Assembly: GCA_900767585.1 (NCBI GenBank)
Contig: CAAFZP010000048.1
Coordinates: 1-13,755, forward strand
DNA: 13,755 nt
Reading direction: 5' to 3'
Source: Lachnospiraceae bacterium
Lineage (GTDB): Bacteria; Bacillota; Clostridia; Lachnospirales; Lachnospiraceae
Shown here: in pieces, positions 1-7,137 of the stretch
How positions within the stretch are numbered: position 1 is the first letter of the stretch
Layout: each line of letters opens with the position of its first letter
Position numbers and translations under genes: made by a program
The notes under the pieces: generated by a model
The model's input: only the letters and a program-made list of their open reading frames with translations
The model's database searches: none
Told to the model about the DNA's origin: nothing

Positions 1-962
1 TCTGTCAGTTCCATCATGCCCTCGTAATCAGTATACGCCTGATACAGCTCCATCAATGTGAATTCCGGATTGTGGCGGGGATCCCCACCCTCCTTACGGG
101 ATACACCACCGCTCTCCAACACTTTTTCCAATCCGCCAACGATCAGTCTCTTCAGATATAATTCCAGAGAGATACGAAGCTTTACATCCTCATTTAATGC
201 ATTGTAATGTGTCTCGAATGGTCTTGCTGCGGCACCACCTGCATTCGATACGAGCATTGGTGTCTCAACCTCCATGAAATCACGGTCTGCAAGGAAATTA
301 CGAATCTCCTTCAGGATCTTGGAACGCTTGATGAACACTGCCTTGCTCTCCTGATTCATGATCAGATCCACATATCTCTGACGATAACGCATATCCGTAT
401 CAGTCAGTCCATGGAACTTCTCCGGAAGAATCTGCAAAGACTTTGACAGAAGTGTCATCTCCTCAGCATGAATGGAAATCTCACCCGTCTTTGTACGGAA
501 TGCATATCCCTTCACACCATAGATATCTCCAATGTCAGACTTCTTGAAATCTGCATAGCTTTCTTCACCGATTACATCTCTTGCAACATAGACCTGAATA
601 TTTCCCTTCAAATCCTGAATGTTACAGAAAGATGCCTTACCCATGACACGTTTGAACATCATACGTCCGGCAATGCTTACATGAATCGGAGAAGCATCCA
701 TGATTGCTCTTCTCTCATTGTAATCGTTCGTCAAAGCTTCCTTCTTCTGCTCGTCATCCAGTCCCTCTACATCCGGTGCCGGTCTGCCTGCCAGAAGCTC
801 TGTTTCATGCGCAATGTAAGTTTCCTTTACATCCTCACTGTGATTTGTCACATCATATTTTGTAATCTCAAACGGATCTTTTCCTGCTGTCTGCAGTTCT
901 GCGAGCTTATCGCGACGCACCTGCAACAGCTTGTTTGTATCCTGCTGCTTATTCTCTGCCAC
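1..962 (-). CDS. lysS: Lysyl-tRNA synthetase, class II (partial, C-terminus off window)
   Basis: Charges tRNA-Lys with lysine in the cytoplasm. About 320 residues are present; the family is usually near 500, so motif 3 and the C-terminus lie beyond base 1. Residues about 60-180 form the N-terminal OB-fold anticodon-binding domain. The class II core follows, with motif 1 near METPMLVSNAGGAAARPF and the motif 2 end RHNPEFTLMELYQAYTDY. The start is GTG at 962 (reading VAENKQQDTNK), chosen because AGAGAG lies just upstream and because it is 20 bases from the greA stop. An upstream greA partner is common in this group and implies one transcript. Odd point: residues 282-295, inside motif 2, read LESGGVSRKEGGDP where the family has a pattern like YEIGRVFRNEGxSx. 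Length and frame are kept, but several near-invariant residues are changed; see findings. The identity of the gene is not in doubt. Confidence 0.96.
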   Translation of the reverse strand, partial: MAENKQQDTNKLLQVRRDKLAELQTAGKDPFEITKYDVTNHSEDVKETYIAHETELLAGRPAPDVEGLDDEQKKEALTNDYNERRAIMDASPIHVSIAGRMMFKRVMGKASFCNIQDLKGNIQVYVARDVIGEESYADFKKSDIGDIYGVKGYAFRTKTGEISIHAEEMTLLSKSLQILPEKFHGLTDTDMRYRQRYVDLIMNQESKAVFIKRSKILKEIRNFLADRDFMEVETPMLVSNAGGAAARPFETHYNALNEDVKLRISLELYLKRLIVGGLEKVLESGGVSRKEGGDPRHNPEFTLMELYQAYTDYEGMMELT

Positions 963-982
963 TTTTCGAATCTCTCTTTCTA

Positions 983-1456
983 TTAACGAATATCAATAAT
1001 ACGGAAATCAAAATTTCCTTCCGGTGCTTCCACTGTGATTGTCTCACCTACACGTCTCTTCATAATTGCCATGCCAAGCGGAGACTCGTTGGAAAGCTTG
1101 CCATCTAGAATATTTGCCTCTGTAGAACCGACGATCTTGAATGTATTGACTTCATCTAATCCGATATCAAGGATTGATACTTCTGAACCAAAGTTTACAA
1201 CACCCTGCTCGATTTCGTCCTCATCAGCGACCTCTGCATATTTTAAGATCTTCTCAATCTCTTCGATACGAGTCTCAATATCTCTCTGCTCGTCCTTCGC
1301 AGCATCGTATTCGGCGTTCTCGGACAAGTCTCCCTGTTCTCTTGCTTCTTTAATCTTCTGTGCAATTTCCTGACGTCTATTTACCTTTAAGTCCTGTAAC
1401 TCGTCCTCTAACTTACGAAGACCTTCTCTAGTCAACAGATTTTTCTTCTCAGCCAT
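983..1456 (-). CDS. greA: Transcription elongation factor GreA
   Basis: 157-residue GreA. It enters the RNA polymerase secondary channel and stimulates cleavage of backtracked transcripts. Residues 1-75 are the N-terminal antiparallel coiled coil, whose tip REQGDLSENAEYDAAKDEQ carries the acidic pair D43 and E46 (equivalent to D41/E44 of E. coli). The C-terminal FKBP-like domain includes the usual NESPLGMAIMKRRVGET segment. The start is ATG at 1456 (MAEKKNLLTREGL), the family N-terminus, with GAAAGGAAA upstream as ribosome binding site. The frame stays open upstream to 1546, but that part overlaps the promoter and is not coding. It is first in a greA-lysS operon, 20 bases ahead of lysS. Confidence 0.97.
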   Translation of the reverse strand: MAEKKNLLTREGLRKLEDELQDLKVNRRQEIAQKIKEAREQGDLSENAEYDAAKDEQRDIETRIEEIEKILKYAEVADEDEIEQGVVNFGSEVSILDIGLDEVNTFKIVGSTEANILDGKLSNESPLGMAIMKRRVGETITVEAPEGNFDFRIIDIR

Positions 1457-1517
1457 CTCTATTTTCCTTTCTTTCACGAAATACTTGCCCAGACTTCTTC
1501 CGAGCATACATGCTTGA

Positions 1518-1546
1518 ATTATATCGGATATTCCGTCATATGTCAA
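1518..1546 (-). promoter_or_regulatory. Sigma-A promoter of greA-lysS, perfect consensus
   Basis: On the minus strand, TTGACA (1546-1541), a 17-base spacer and TATAAT (1523-1518). Both hexamers and the spacing match the sigma-A consensus exactly. Transcription should begin near 1511, giving a leader of about 55 bases before greA. Placement just downstream of the terminator at 1605-1641 supports an independent unit. Confidence 0.92.
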
Positions 1547-1604
1547 ACGCGATTTCTACTGTTTTACCAATATTTTTCTTCCCTTTGTATGCCTCTTATT
1601 GTGC

Positions 1605-1641
1605 CAAAAAATCCGCAAAGCCATTTCTGACCTTGCGGATT
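1605..1641 (-). terminator. Rho-independent terminator of the purO-AICAR transformylase operon
   Basis: Read on the minus strand: AATCCGCAA, a loop of about 14 bases, TTGCGGATT, then a run of T. The stem is 9 bp and the T-tract lies at 1610-1605. It is 43 bases past the stop codon at 1684 and so ends that operon before greA begins. Confidence 0.85.
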
Positions 1642-1683
1642 CACAATTTTCTTTCTGTAATGGTTCTGCCTTACCTCATCCGA

Positions 1684-2865
1684 TTAGTGATGGAACAGGC
1701 GGATTCCTGTAAATGACATAACCATATCGTACTTGTCTGCACACTCGATCACAAGATCATCACGTACAGATCCACCCGGCTGTGCGATGTACTTCACACC
1801 ACTCTTCTTTGCACGCTCTACGTTATCAGAGAATGGGAAGAATGCATCGGAACCAAGTGTTACGTCGGTATTTCCATCGAGCCATGCACGCTTCTCCTCG
1901 CGTGTAAATACTGGTGGCTTTACCTTGAAACGCTTCTGCCATTCGCCCTCGCGAAGTACATCCTCATACTCATCACCGATGTAGACATCAATTGCATTGT
2001 CACGGTCTGCACGTCCCAGTGAATCTACAAACTGCAGATTCAGAACCTGTGGTGCCTGACGGAGATACCAGTTATCTGCCTTCTGTCCGGCAAGTCTTGT
2101 ACAATGTACACGTGACTGCTGTCCGGCTCCGATACCGATTGCCTGTCCGTTCTTCACGTAACATACAGAGTTTGACTGTGTATATTTCAGCGTGATCAGA
2201 GCGATCTTCATATCATTCTTTGCAGATTCCGGAAGATCCTTGTTCTTTGTCACAATGTTTGAAAGAAGTTCATCGTTAATCGGAAGCTCATTTCTTCCCT
2301 GCTCAAATGTGATACCATATACCTGCTTATGCTCGATTGGAGCCGGTACATAGGAAGGATCAATCTGGATGATATTGTAATTACCCTTTTTCTTCTGCAT
2401 CAGAAGCTCGATTGCCTCGTCTGTATAACCCGGTGCAATCACACCATCGGATACCTCACGCTTGATGAGTCTTGCTGTATCCTTATCACACACATCGGAA
2501 AGTGCAATGAAATCACCGAAGGAAGACATACGGTCAGCGCCTCTTGCTCTCGCATAGGCACATGCCAGTGGAGAAAGCTCGCCGAGATCGTCTACCCAGT
2601 AGATCTTTGCCAGTGTATCGTCAAGCGGAAGTCCCACAGCCGCACCTGCCGGAGATACATGCTTGAAGGAAGTTGCTGCCGGAAGTCCGGTTGCTTCTTT
2701 CAGTTCCTTTACAAGCTGCCAGCCATTAAATGCATCCAAAAAGTTGATATAGCCCGGCTTGCCATTGATTACCTTGACCGGAAGCTCGCTTCCATCCTCC
2801 ATGTAGATACGGGATGGTTTCTGATTCGGGTTACATCCATACTTAAGCATAATTTCGTTTGCCAT
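1684..2865 (-). CDS. purH: Stand-alone AICAR formyltransferase (PurH transformylase domain only)
   Basis: Transfers the formyl group of 10-formyl-tetrahydrofolate to AICAR to give FAICAR, the ninth step of purine synthesis. The 393 residues correspond to the transformylase half of bifunctional PurH; the N-terminal IMP cyclohydrolase (MGS-like) domain is absent. Visible signatures: KYGCNPNQKPSRIY at the N-terminus, SFKHVSPAGAA with the catalytic K68-H69 pair, YTQSNSVCYVKNGQAIGIG, GAGQQSRVHCTRLAGQKA, SDAFFPFSDNVERA, AQPGGSVRD and the terminal RLFHH. The start at 2865 has GGAGGA about 9 bases upstream. It lies 21 bases downstream of purO, which supplies the missing cyclohydrolase activity, so the two genes together replace one purH. 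The protein is complete with no damaged motif seen. Confidence 0.95.
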   Translation of the reverse strand: MANEIMLKYGCNPNQKPSRIYMEDGSELPVKVINGKPGYINFLDAFNGWQLVKELKEATGLPAATSFKHVSPAGAAVGLPLDDTLAKIYWVDDLGELSPLACAYARARGADRMSSFGDFIALSDVCDKDTARLIKREVSDGVIAPGYTDEAIELLMQKKKGNYNIIQIDPSYVPAPIEHKQVYGITFEQGRNELPINDELLSNIVTKNKDLPESAKNDMKIALITLKYTQSNSVCYVKNGQAIGIGAGQQSRVHCTRLAGQKADNWYLRQAPQVLNLQFVDSLGRADRDNAIDVYIGDEYEDVLREGEWQKRFKVKPPVFTREEKRAWLDGNTDVTLGSDAFFPFSDNVERAKKSGVKYIAQPGGSVRDDLVIECADKYDMVMSFTGIRLFHH

Positions 2866-2886
2866 GATTTTTCATCCTCCGCTTTC

Positions 2887-3606
2887 TTAGACTCTGTCGT
2901 ATTTATTGATAATCTTTGATGTCGCCTTCCCTGTCTCGATATCGATATAGCGAACAAACAAAGATACCTTGTTATCCTCATTCAAAGAGTTCCACAGCAT
3001 ATCGGTAAATGCATCCATATCATCCGGGATTGCAACCAGCTTCGGCTCACCCTCAAAGCTTGGAAGTGGATTGCCATCACCCATATAGGTGTGGATGAAA
3101 TGTCCGGTTCCCGGAAGTGGGTTTGTATAAGAGAATGTAAATCTCTCACAGCAATCCGGATTTCCGTCTGCGGATTTTAAGATGGACATTGCATAATTAT
3201 ACGAACCATTTTCCACATGCATAATGCCGGAAATACGTGGTGTATAATTCGGTGCATCGTCCTCATATTCTCTCGTGCGTAAAGACTGCTCAAATGTCTG
3301 CTGCTTGTCCATCAGCTCGTAAATCGTGTCGGTCTGATCTCCGTTTGTCACAATCGTCTTGTTGCCTAATACACGCACCGGTGCATAGATGATCAGATGT
3401 GGATCTGTCAGCTTGGAAGGATCTGCTGCCTCTGTTCTTATGCCATCCTCTGTCTCTGTAAATACACGGTTCCGTGAATTCACGCTGCGTCCCATAATGA
3501 AATATGCAGTTACCGCTTTCTTGCCATCCTGTGACTTTCCGATCACGATACCTCTGCCCGGGTACGCGTTACCCTTCAATTCTTCTTCCAATGAAATCAT
3601 CTTCAC
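2887..3606 (-). CDS. purO: IMP cyclohydrolase, archaeal PurO type
   Basis: Closes the ring of FAICAR to IMP, the last step of purine synthesis. The 239 residues resemble the PurO family (first described in methanogens) and not the MGS-like domain of bacterial PurH: the N-terminus NAYPGRGIVIGKS, then TAYFIMGRSVNSRNRVF, YTPRISGIM and FIHTYMGDGNPLPSFEGEP. The start is taken at GTG 3606 because the strong site GGAGGAG (near 3616-3622) is about 10 bases away. The in-frame ATG at 3600 would also give the family N-terminus (MISLEEELKGN). A further upstream ATG would place the ribosome site inside the gene. It is first in the operon with the AICAR transformylase, and the pairing strongly supports the call. 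Upstream lies a long inverted repeat that may affect expression. Confidence 0.92.
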   Translation of the reverse strand: MKMISLEEELKGNAYPGRGIVIGKSQDGKKAVTAYFIMGRSVNSRNRVFTETEDGIRTEAADPSKLTDPHLIIYAPVRVLGNKTIVTNGDQTDTIYELMDKQQTFEQSLRTREYEDDAPNYTPRISGIMHVENGSYNYAMSILKSADGNPDCCERFTFSYTNPLPGTGHFIHTYMGDGNPLPSFEGEPKLVAIPDDMDAFTDMLWNSLNEDNKVSLFVRYIDIETGKATSKIINKYDRV

Positions 3607-3914
3607 GCTCTTCGCTCCTCCTCTTGTTTTGTTAATATCCATGTCGATTGCGAACACCCACTATCCTGTAAGAGTTGTACAGAATATACAATTCTATGCA
3701 GACGCGCTCTCGCTCAGTTCAGCACATAACAGACACTAAACTCCCTGCACCTTCATACTTCCGGTGCAGCTCGTTAAGTGCTGATGTGCTTCAATGGTCT
3801 GCATATGAATTGATATATCTGTACAACTCAATCCACATAATTCTGCTTCGCAATCGCCAATCTACTCTTTCAAATACACAATCCGTCGTCGCTCATTTTA
3901 CCTTGTACGCTGAA
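3607..3914. other. Gene-free stretch between the DUF218 gene and purO
   Basis: 308 bases without a credible coding frame. It holds the 212-base inverted repeat (3645-3856) and the purO ribosome binding site (about 3616-3622). I found no consensus promoter for purO in it: TTGAGT-17-TCATAT and other pairs inside the repeat are poor. No T-box (GGTGGTACCGCG), ZTP or purine riboswitch core is recognisable, and there is no T-run terminator after the DUF218 stop. Where purO transcription starts is therefore open; it may read through from the glgB unit. Confidence 0.7.
3645..3856. repeat. 212-base nested inverted repeat, unidentified
   Basis: Five nested complementary arms can be traced. P1: 3645-3654 with 3847-3856 (10 bp, CGATTGCGAA). 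P2: 3672-3703 with 3797-3829 (31 pairs, broken only by single-base bulges at 3684, 3806 and 3813; outer part GAGTTGTACAGA). P3: 3721-3727 with 3784-3790 (7 bp, AGCACAT). P4: 3734-3741 with 3773-3780 (7 of 8 paired). P5: 3745-3751 with 3763-3769 (7 bp, CTGCACC) with an 11-base loop. P1 and P2 are separated by 17 unpaired bases on each side. It could be a folded leader RNA of purO, a miniature hairpin-type mobile repeat, or a processing site. I do not recognise the family. Confidence 0.8.
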
Positions 3915-4631
3915 TTAATCTGCGCCGTTGGTAACATCCCCGCTTCCTTCTAAGGAGATTGGGGCGCCAAGTACCGTCGGCTCCGGTTTGATAAACGTCA
4001 TAACAAAGTCCTTGCTGATTGCCAGATACTCGCGGATATTCCGGATCGCCTGCCCGCCATAGTTGATCGGTGCCGCTGCCACGCCATAGGCGTCTATGCC
4101 GAGATTCTTGGCATTGTAGACGGATCGCGTCAAATGATATTTCTGCGTAACGATCACAACCTTTTCCGCACCAAAGATAGCTCTGGCACGATACATACTC
4201 TCATAAGTAGAAAAACCTGCATGATCGAGGAAAATATCCTCCGACGGAACCCCATGATCGATGGCATATTTCTTCATGACACTGACTTCGTTATAATATT
4301 CGCTGCCATGATCACCGCTCATCAGTATCTTCGGTGCACAGCCTGCTTTATATAGTGCAATCCCCTTATCCAACCGGTCACGAAGCATCGGACTCGGCGT
4401 ATCTCCGTTTTTCACCGAAGCCCCCAGCACGATGATACAGTCCACATCCTGTAAGGATGCCGCTTTCTCCTCCGTCAGCAGGCGGGGATTCACATCATGT
4501 TTAACATAGATATAGATTCCTGTCAACCCAAGAAGAATCAAAAGAGCAAATGCAAACAAAAACACAATGATATTCCGGATTGCATGCCCAAACCCGCCTT
4601 TTTTTTTCTTTCCTGCTTTTTTCTTACTCAT
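3915..4631 (-). CDS. DUF218 (YdcF/SanA-like) membrane-anchored protein
   Basis: 238 residues. The N-terminus (1-12) is very lysine-rich and is followed by one transmembrane helix at about 20-42, so the rest should lie outside the membrane by the positive-inside rule. Residues 64-215 are a DUF218 domain with its usual blocks: CIIVLGASVKNGDTPSPMLRDRL, SGDHGSEYYNEVSVMKKYA, FLDHAGFSTYESMYRA, IVTQKYHLTRSVY and LGIDAYG. SanA of E. coli, in this family, affects envelope permeability and vancomycin sensitivity; the reaction is not known. The start ATG at 4631 overlaps the glgB stop by 4 bases (ATGA), so translation is probably coupled. No link to glycogen can be deduced beyond that position. No terminator is visible after the stop. 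Confidence 0.92.
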   Translation of the reverse strand: MSKKKAGKKKKGGFGHAIRNIIVFLFAFALLILLGLTGIYIYVKHDVNPRLLTEEKAASLQDVDCIIVLGASVKNGDTPSPMLRDRLDKGIALYKAGCAPKILMSGDHGSEYYNEVSVMKKYAIDHGVPSEDIFLDHAGFSTYESMYRARAIFGAEKVVIVTQKYHLTRSVYNAKNLGIDAYGVAAAPINYGGQAIRNIREYLAISKDFVMTFIKPEPTVLGAPISLEGSGDVTNGAD

Positions 4632-7006
4632 ATCTTTCTGCCATTATTTCGTTGTCTTTTTTCTACTGACTTCTTCTCAGCAGAAGTCTTTGCTGCAGCC
4701 GGTTTCTTTGCTGCTGTCGCCTTCTTTGGCGCCGATTTCTTCTCGATTACTGCTGTCGCAGATACATCTGCAACGACTGTATCCTTGTCTACATAATCAT
4801 ATTTGAAAACCATCATGGAAAGTGGTGCAATGTCAATACTGATTGCGTATGGCATACGGTCGCACTTCTCTTCAAATGCCTTTACCTTACCATTCTTCGT
4901 GCCGGCACCGCCATATACCTTTGCATCAGAATTAAGGATTTCCTCGTACTCCGTCAGGCATGGCACTCCAATCCAATAATCCTTGCGCTCGACCGGAACA
5001 AAGTTACATACGAACAACAGCTGATTCTTCGCTGTCTTTCCACGTCGTACAAACGCGATGATACTGGTATTCGCATCATCTACTTTCGTCCACTCAAATC
5101 CCATCTGATCTGTATCATTATAATAACATGCATCATACGTTGTATACATGTGGTTTAAATCTGCCACCCATTTCTGCATCTTCTTATGCAGAGGCTGATC
5201 TAACAGGAACCAGTCAAGGCTTCTCGCCTCACTCCACTCCCGAAGCTGTCCAAACTCCTGTCCCATGAACAGCAATTTCTTGCCCGGATGTCCAAACATA
5301 AATCCATATGCTGTACGCAGATTTGCAAACTTGTCCACCTCAAAGCCCGGCATCTTGTTGAGCATCGAACATTTCAGATGGACAACCTCATCATGTGAGA
5401 TAACAAGGATATAATTTTCTGCATATGTATAAGACAAACTGAAGGTCAGTCGGTTGTGGTTGAAGGAACGGAAATACGGATCCATCTTCATATACTCCAA
5501 AAAGTCGTTCATCCAGCCCATGTTCCACTTGTAGAGGAACCCAAGTCCCTTCATGCTAGCCGGTGCGGTAACGCCTGCCCATGCCGTAGACTCTTCCGCA
5601 ATCAGAAATGCGCCCGGATTGCGTTCTTCCATGACTGTGTTAATCTTGCGAAGCAGTTCGATTGCATCGTAATTCTCATTTCCACCATCCTTGTTCGGCA
5701 GCCACTGTCCGTCCTGCTTTCCATAATCCAGATACAGCATCGAAGCAACCGCATCCACCCGGAGTGCGTCTACGTGGTATTTCTCCACCCAGAACAATGC
5801 ATTTGCTGTTAAGAAGTTTGACACTTCATTTCTTCCAAAATCAAAGATATAAGTTCCCCAGTCCGGATGCTCACCACGTCTTGAATCCGGATGCTCGTAA
5901 AGCGGCATACCATCAAATCTTCCCAATCCGTGTGCATCTTTTGGAAAATGTGCCGGTACCCAGTCTAAGATCACACCGATACCGTTCGCGTGCATATGAT
6001 CTACAAAATACATGAAATCCTCCGGCGAACCATACCGGCTGGTCGGTGCATAATAATTCGTGACCTGATATCCCCAGGAGCCATCAAACGAATACTCTGC
6101 AATTCCCATCAGTTCCACATGGGTATATCCCATCTTCTTTACATAATCACAGAGCATCTTCGCAAGCTCACGATACGTAAAAAATCCAAAATCCGAATCC
6201 TCGATTTTCTTCTTCCATGAACCAAGATGGCACTCATAGATGGACATCGGCTTGCGGACTTCACTCTGTCTTGTCTGCTTTTTCCGGTCATCAATCCATG
6301 CAGTGTCTTTCCATTTATACCCGGTCAGATCGGCGACAATATTTGCATTGTCCGGTCTCACCTGACACTGGTTTCCATATGGATCCGCCTTATACAGGAT
6401 ATCCCCGCTTCTTGTCAGAATCTGGTACTTGTAAACCGCGCCCGGCGCCACATCCGGGATAAAAAGCTCGTAGATACCGGATGTCTGCATCATCTGCATC
6501 GGATTGAGTGCACCATCCCACATATTGAAATCACCGATGACACTGATGCGTCTCGCATGCGGCGCCCAGACAGCAAAATACGTACCCTTTACGCCGTCAA
6601 TCGTCATAGGATGCGCCCCAAACTTTTCATAGACATCGTAATGTTTTCCTTCCGCAAACAGATACGTATCATACTCCGAAATCTGGGATTCAAATGCATA
6701 AGCATCTGCGGTTGTCACCGTCGTTCCATCCTGATAGGTCGTCTCGATGCGGTATTTTGTTCCTATATATTTTTTCTTTGGACTGTAAAAGCCATACAGA
6801 CCTTCTGCGAGGCACTCCATCTCTTCCCGGTTCTTCCCGGTTGGCGATGTTACATATACTTTATCTGCATGTGGACGATACACCGTGATGACCTGTCCGT
6901 CTCCATAATCATGATTGCCAAGCAGGTGCTTCGGTGCATTGATCATCTCGTTTTTAAGCTCGTCATAGAGCACCCAGTTCACCCAGTCTTCCAGTCGTTT
7001 GTTCAT
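4628..7006 (-). CDS. glgB: 1,4-alpha-glucan branching enzyme
   Basis: Introduces alpha-1,6 branches into glycogen (GH13). 792 residues: an N-terminal beta domain (about 25-110), CBM48 (about 130-215, FAVWAPHARRISVIGDFNMW), the catalytic barrel (about 255-610) and a C-terminal beta domain (about 635-738). GH13 regions are intact: DWVPAHFP (D348, H353), DALRVDAV with nucleophile D418, IAEESTAW with acid/base E471, and SHDEVVH (H538, D539). The HLKCSMLNKMPG block after region IV differs from the enterobacterial HGKxS and is, to my knowledge, usual in Lachnospiraceae. The start at 7006 has GGAGGG 7 bases upstream. Odd: residues 741-792 form a low-complexity tail rich in Lys and Ala (KKATAAKKPAAAKTSAEKK), beyond the normal end. 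No other glycogen gene is in the window. The DUF218 gene overlaps its stop. Confidence 0.97.
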   Translation of the reverse strand: MNKRLEDWVNWVLYDELKNEMINAPKHLLGNHDYGDGQVITVYRPHADKVYVTSPTGKNREEMECLAEGLYGFYSPKKKYIGTKYRIETTYQDGTTVTTADAYAFESQISEYDTYLFAEGKHYDVYEKFGAHPMTIDGVKGTYFAVWAPHARRISVIGDFNMWDGALNPMQMMQTSGIYELFIPDVAPGAVYKYQILTRSGDILYKADPYGNQCQVRPDNANIVADLTGYKWKDTAWIDDRKKQTRQSEVRKPMSIYECHLGSWKKKIEDSDFGFFTYRELAKMLCDYVKKMGYTHVELMGIAEYSFDGSWGYQVTNYYAPTSRYGSPEDFMYFVDHMHANGIGVILDWVPAHFPKDAHGLGRFDGMPLYEHPDSRRGEHPDWGTYIFDFGRNEVSNFLTANALFWVEKYHVDALRVDAVASMLYLDYGKQDGQWLPNKDGGNENYDAIELLRKINTVMEERNPGAFLIAEESTAWAGVTAPASMKGLGFLYKWNMGWMNDFLEYMKMDPYFRSFNHNRLTFSLSYTYAENYILVISHDEVVHLKCSMLNKMPGFEVDKFANLRTAYGFMFGHPGKKLLFMGQEFGQLREWSEARSLDWFLLDQPLHKKMQKWVADLNHMYTTYDACYYNDTDQMGFEWTKVDDANTSIIAFVRRGKTAKNQLLFVCNFVPVERKDYWIGVPCLTEYEEILNSDAKVYGGAGTKNGKVKAFEEKCDRMPYAISIDIAPLSMMVFKYDYVDKDTVVADVSATAVIEKKSAPKKATAAKKPAAAKTSAEKKSVEKRQRNNGRKI

Positions 7007-7137
7007 ATTGTAACCCTCCTACTATTATATTGATTCCTGCTGTTTAACCTGACAGGTATGTATGATTCCAGATAAAATTCCGGAGTATGCTTATCTCCTG
7101 CGCCATGGATCCCCGGCACCGGATTTGTATGGATGCA

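Noticed and set aside
468..986. Open frames on the plus strand opposite lysS, glgB, purO and similar
   Set aside because: They lie opposite well-supported genes, have no ribosome sites and give Cys/His/Ile-rich products without recognisable domains.
3704..3716. AGCGAGAGCGCG on the minus strand, reminiscent of a stretch in some THF riboswitches
   Set aside because: The rest of the THF riboswitch core is absent; a short match of this kind is expected by chance.
7024..7029. Perfect TATAAT on the minus strand just before glgB
   Set aside because: A start 7 bases downstream would fall inside the glgB ribosome site, and no acceptable -35 lies 16-18 bases upstream.
7104..7120. CCATGGATCCCCGG resembles a cloning polylinker
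   Set aside because: It is short, does not match a specific vector sequence further, and the surrounding DNA reads as normal intergenic sequence.
7076..7126. Possible terminator after the DUF1461-like gene (AAATCCGG with CCGGAATTT on the minus strand)
   Set aside because: Stem of about 8 bp with a bulge, a 35-base loop and only a short T stretch; too weak to call.
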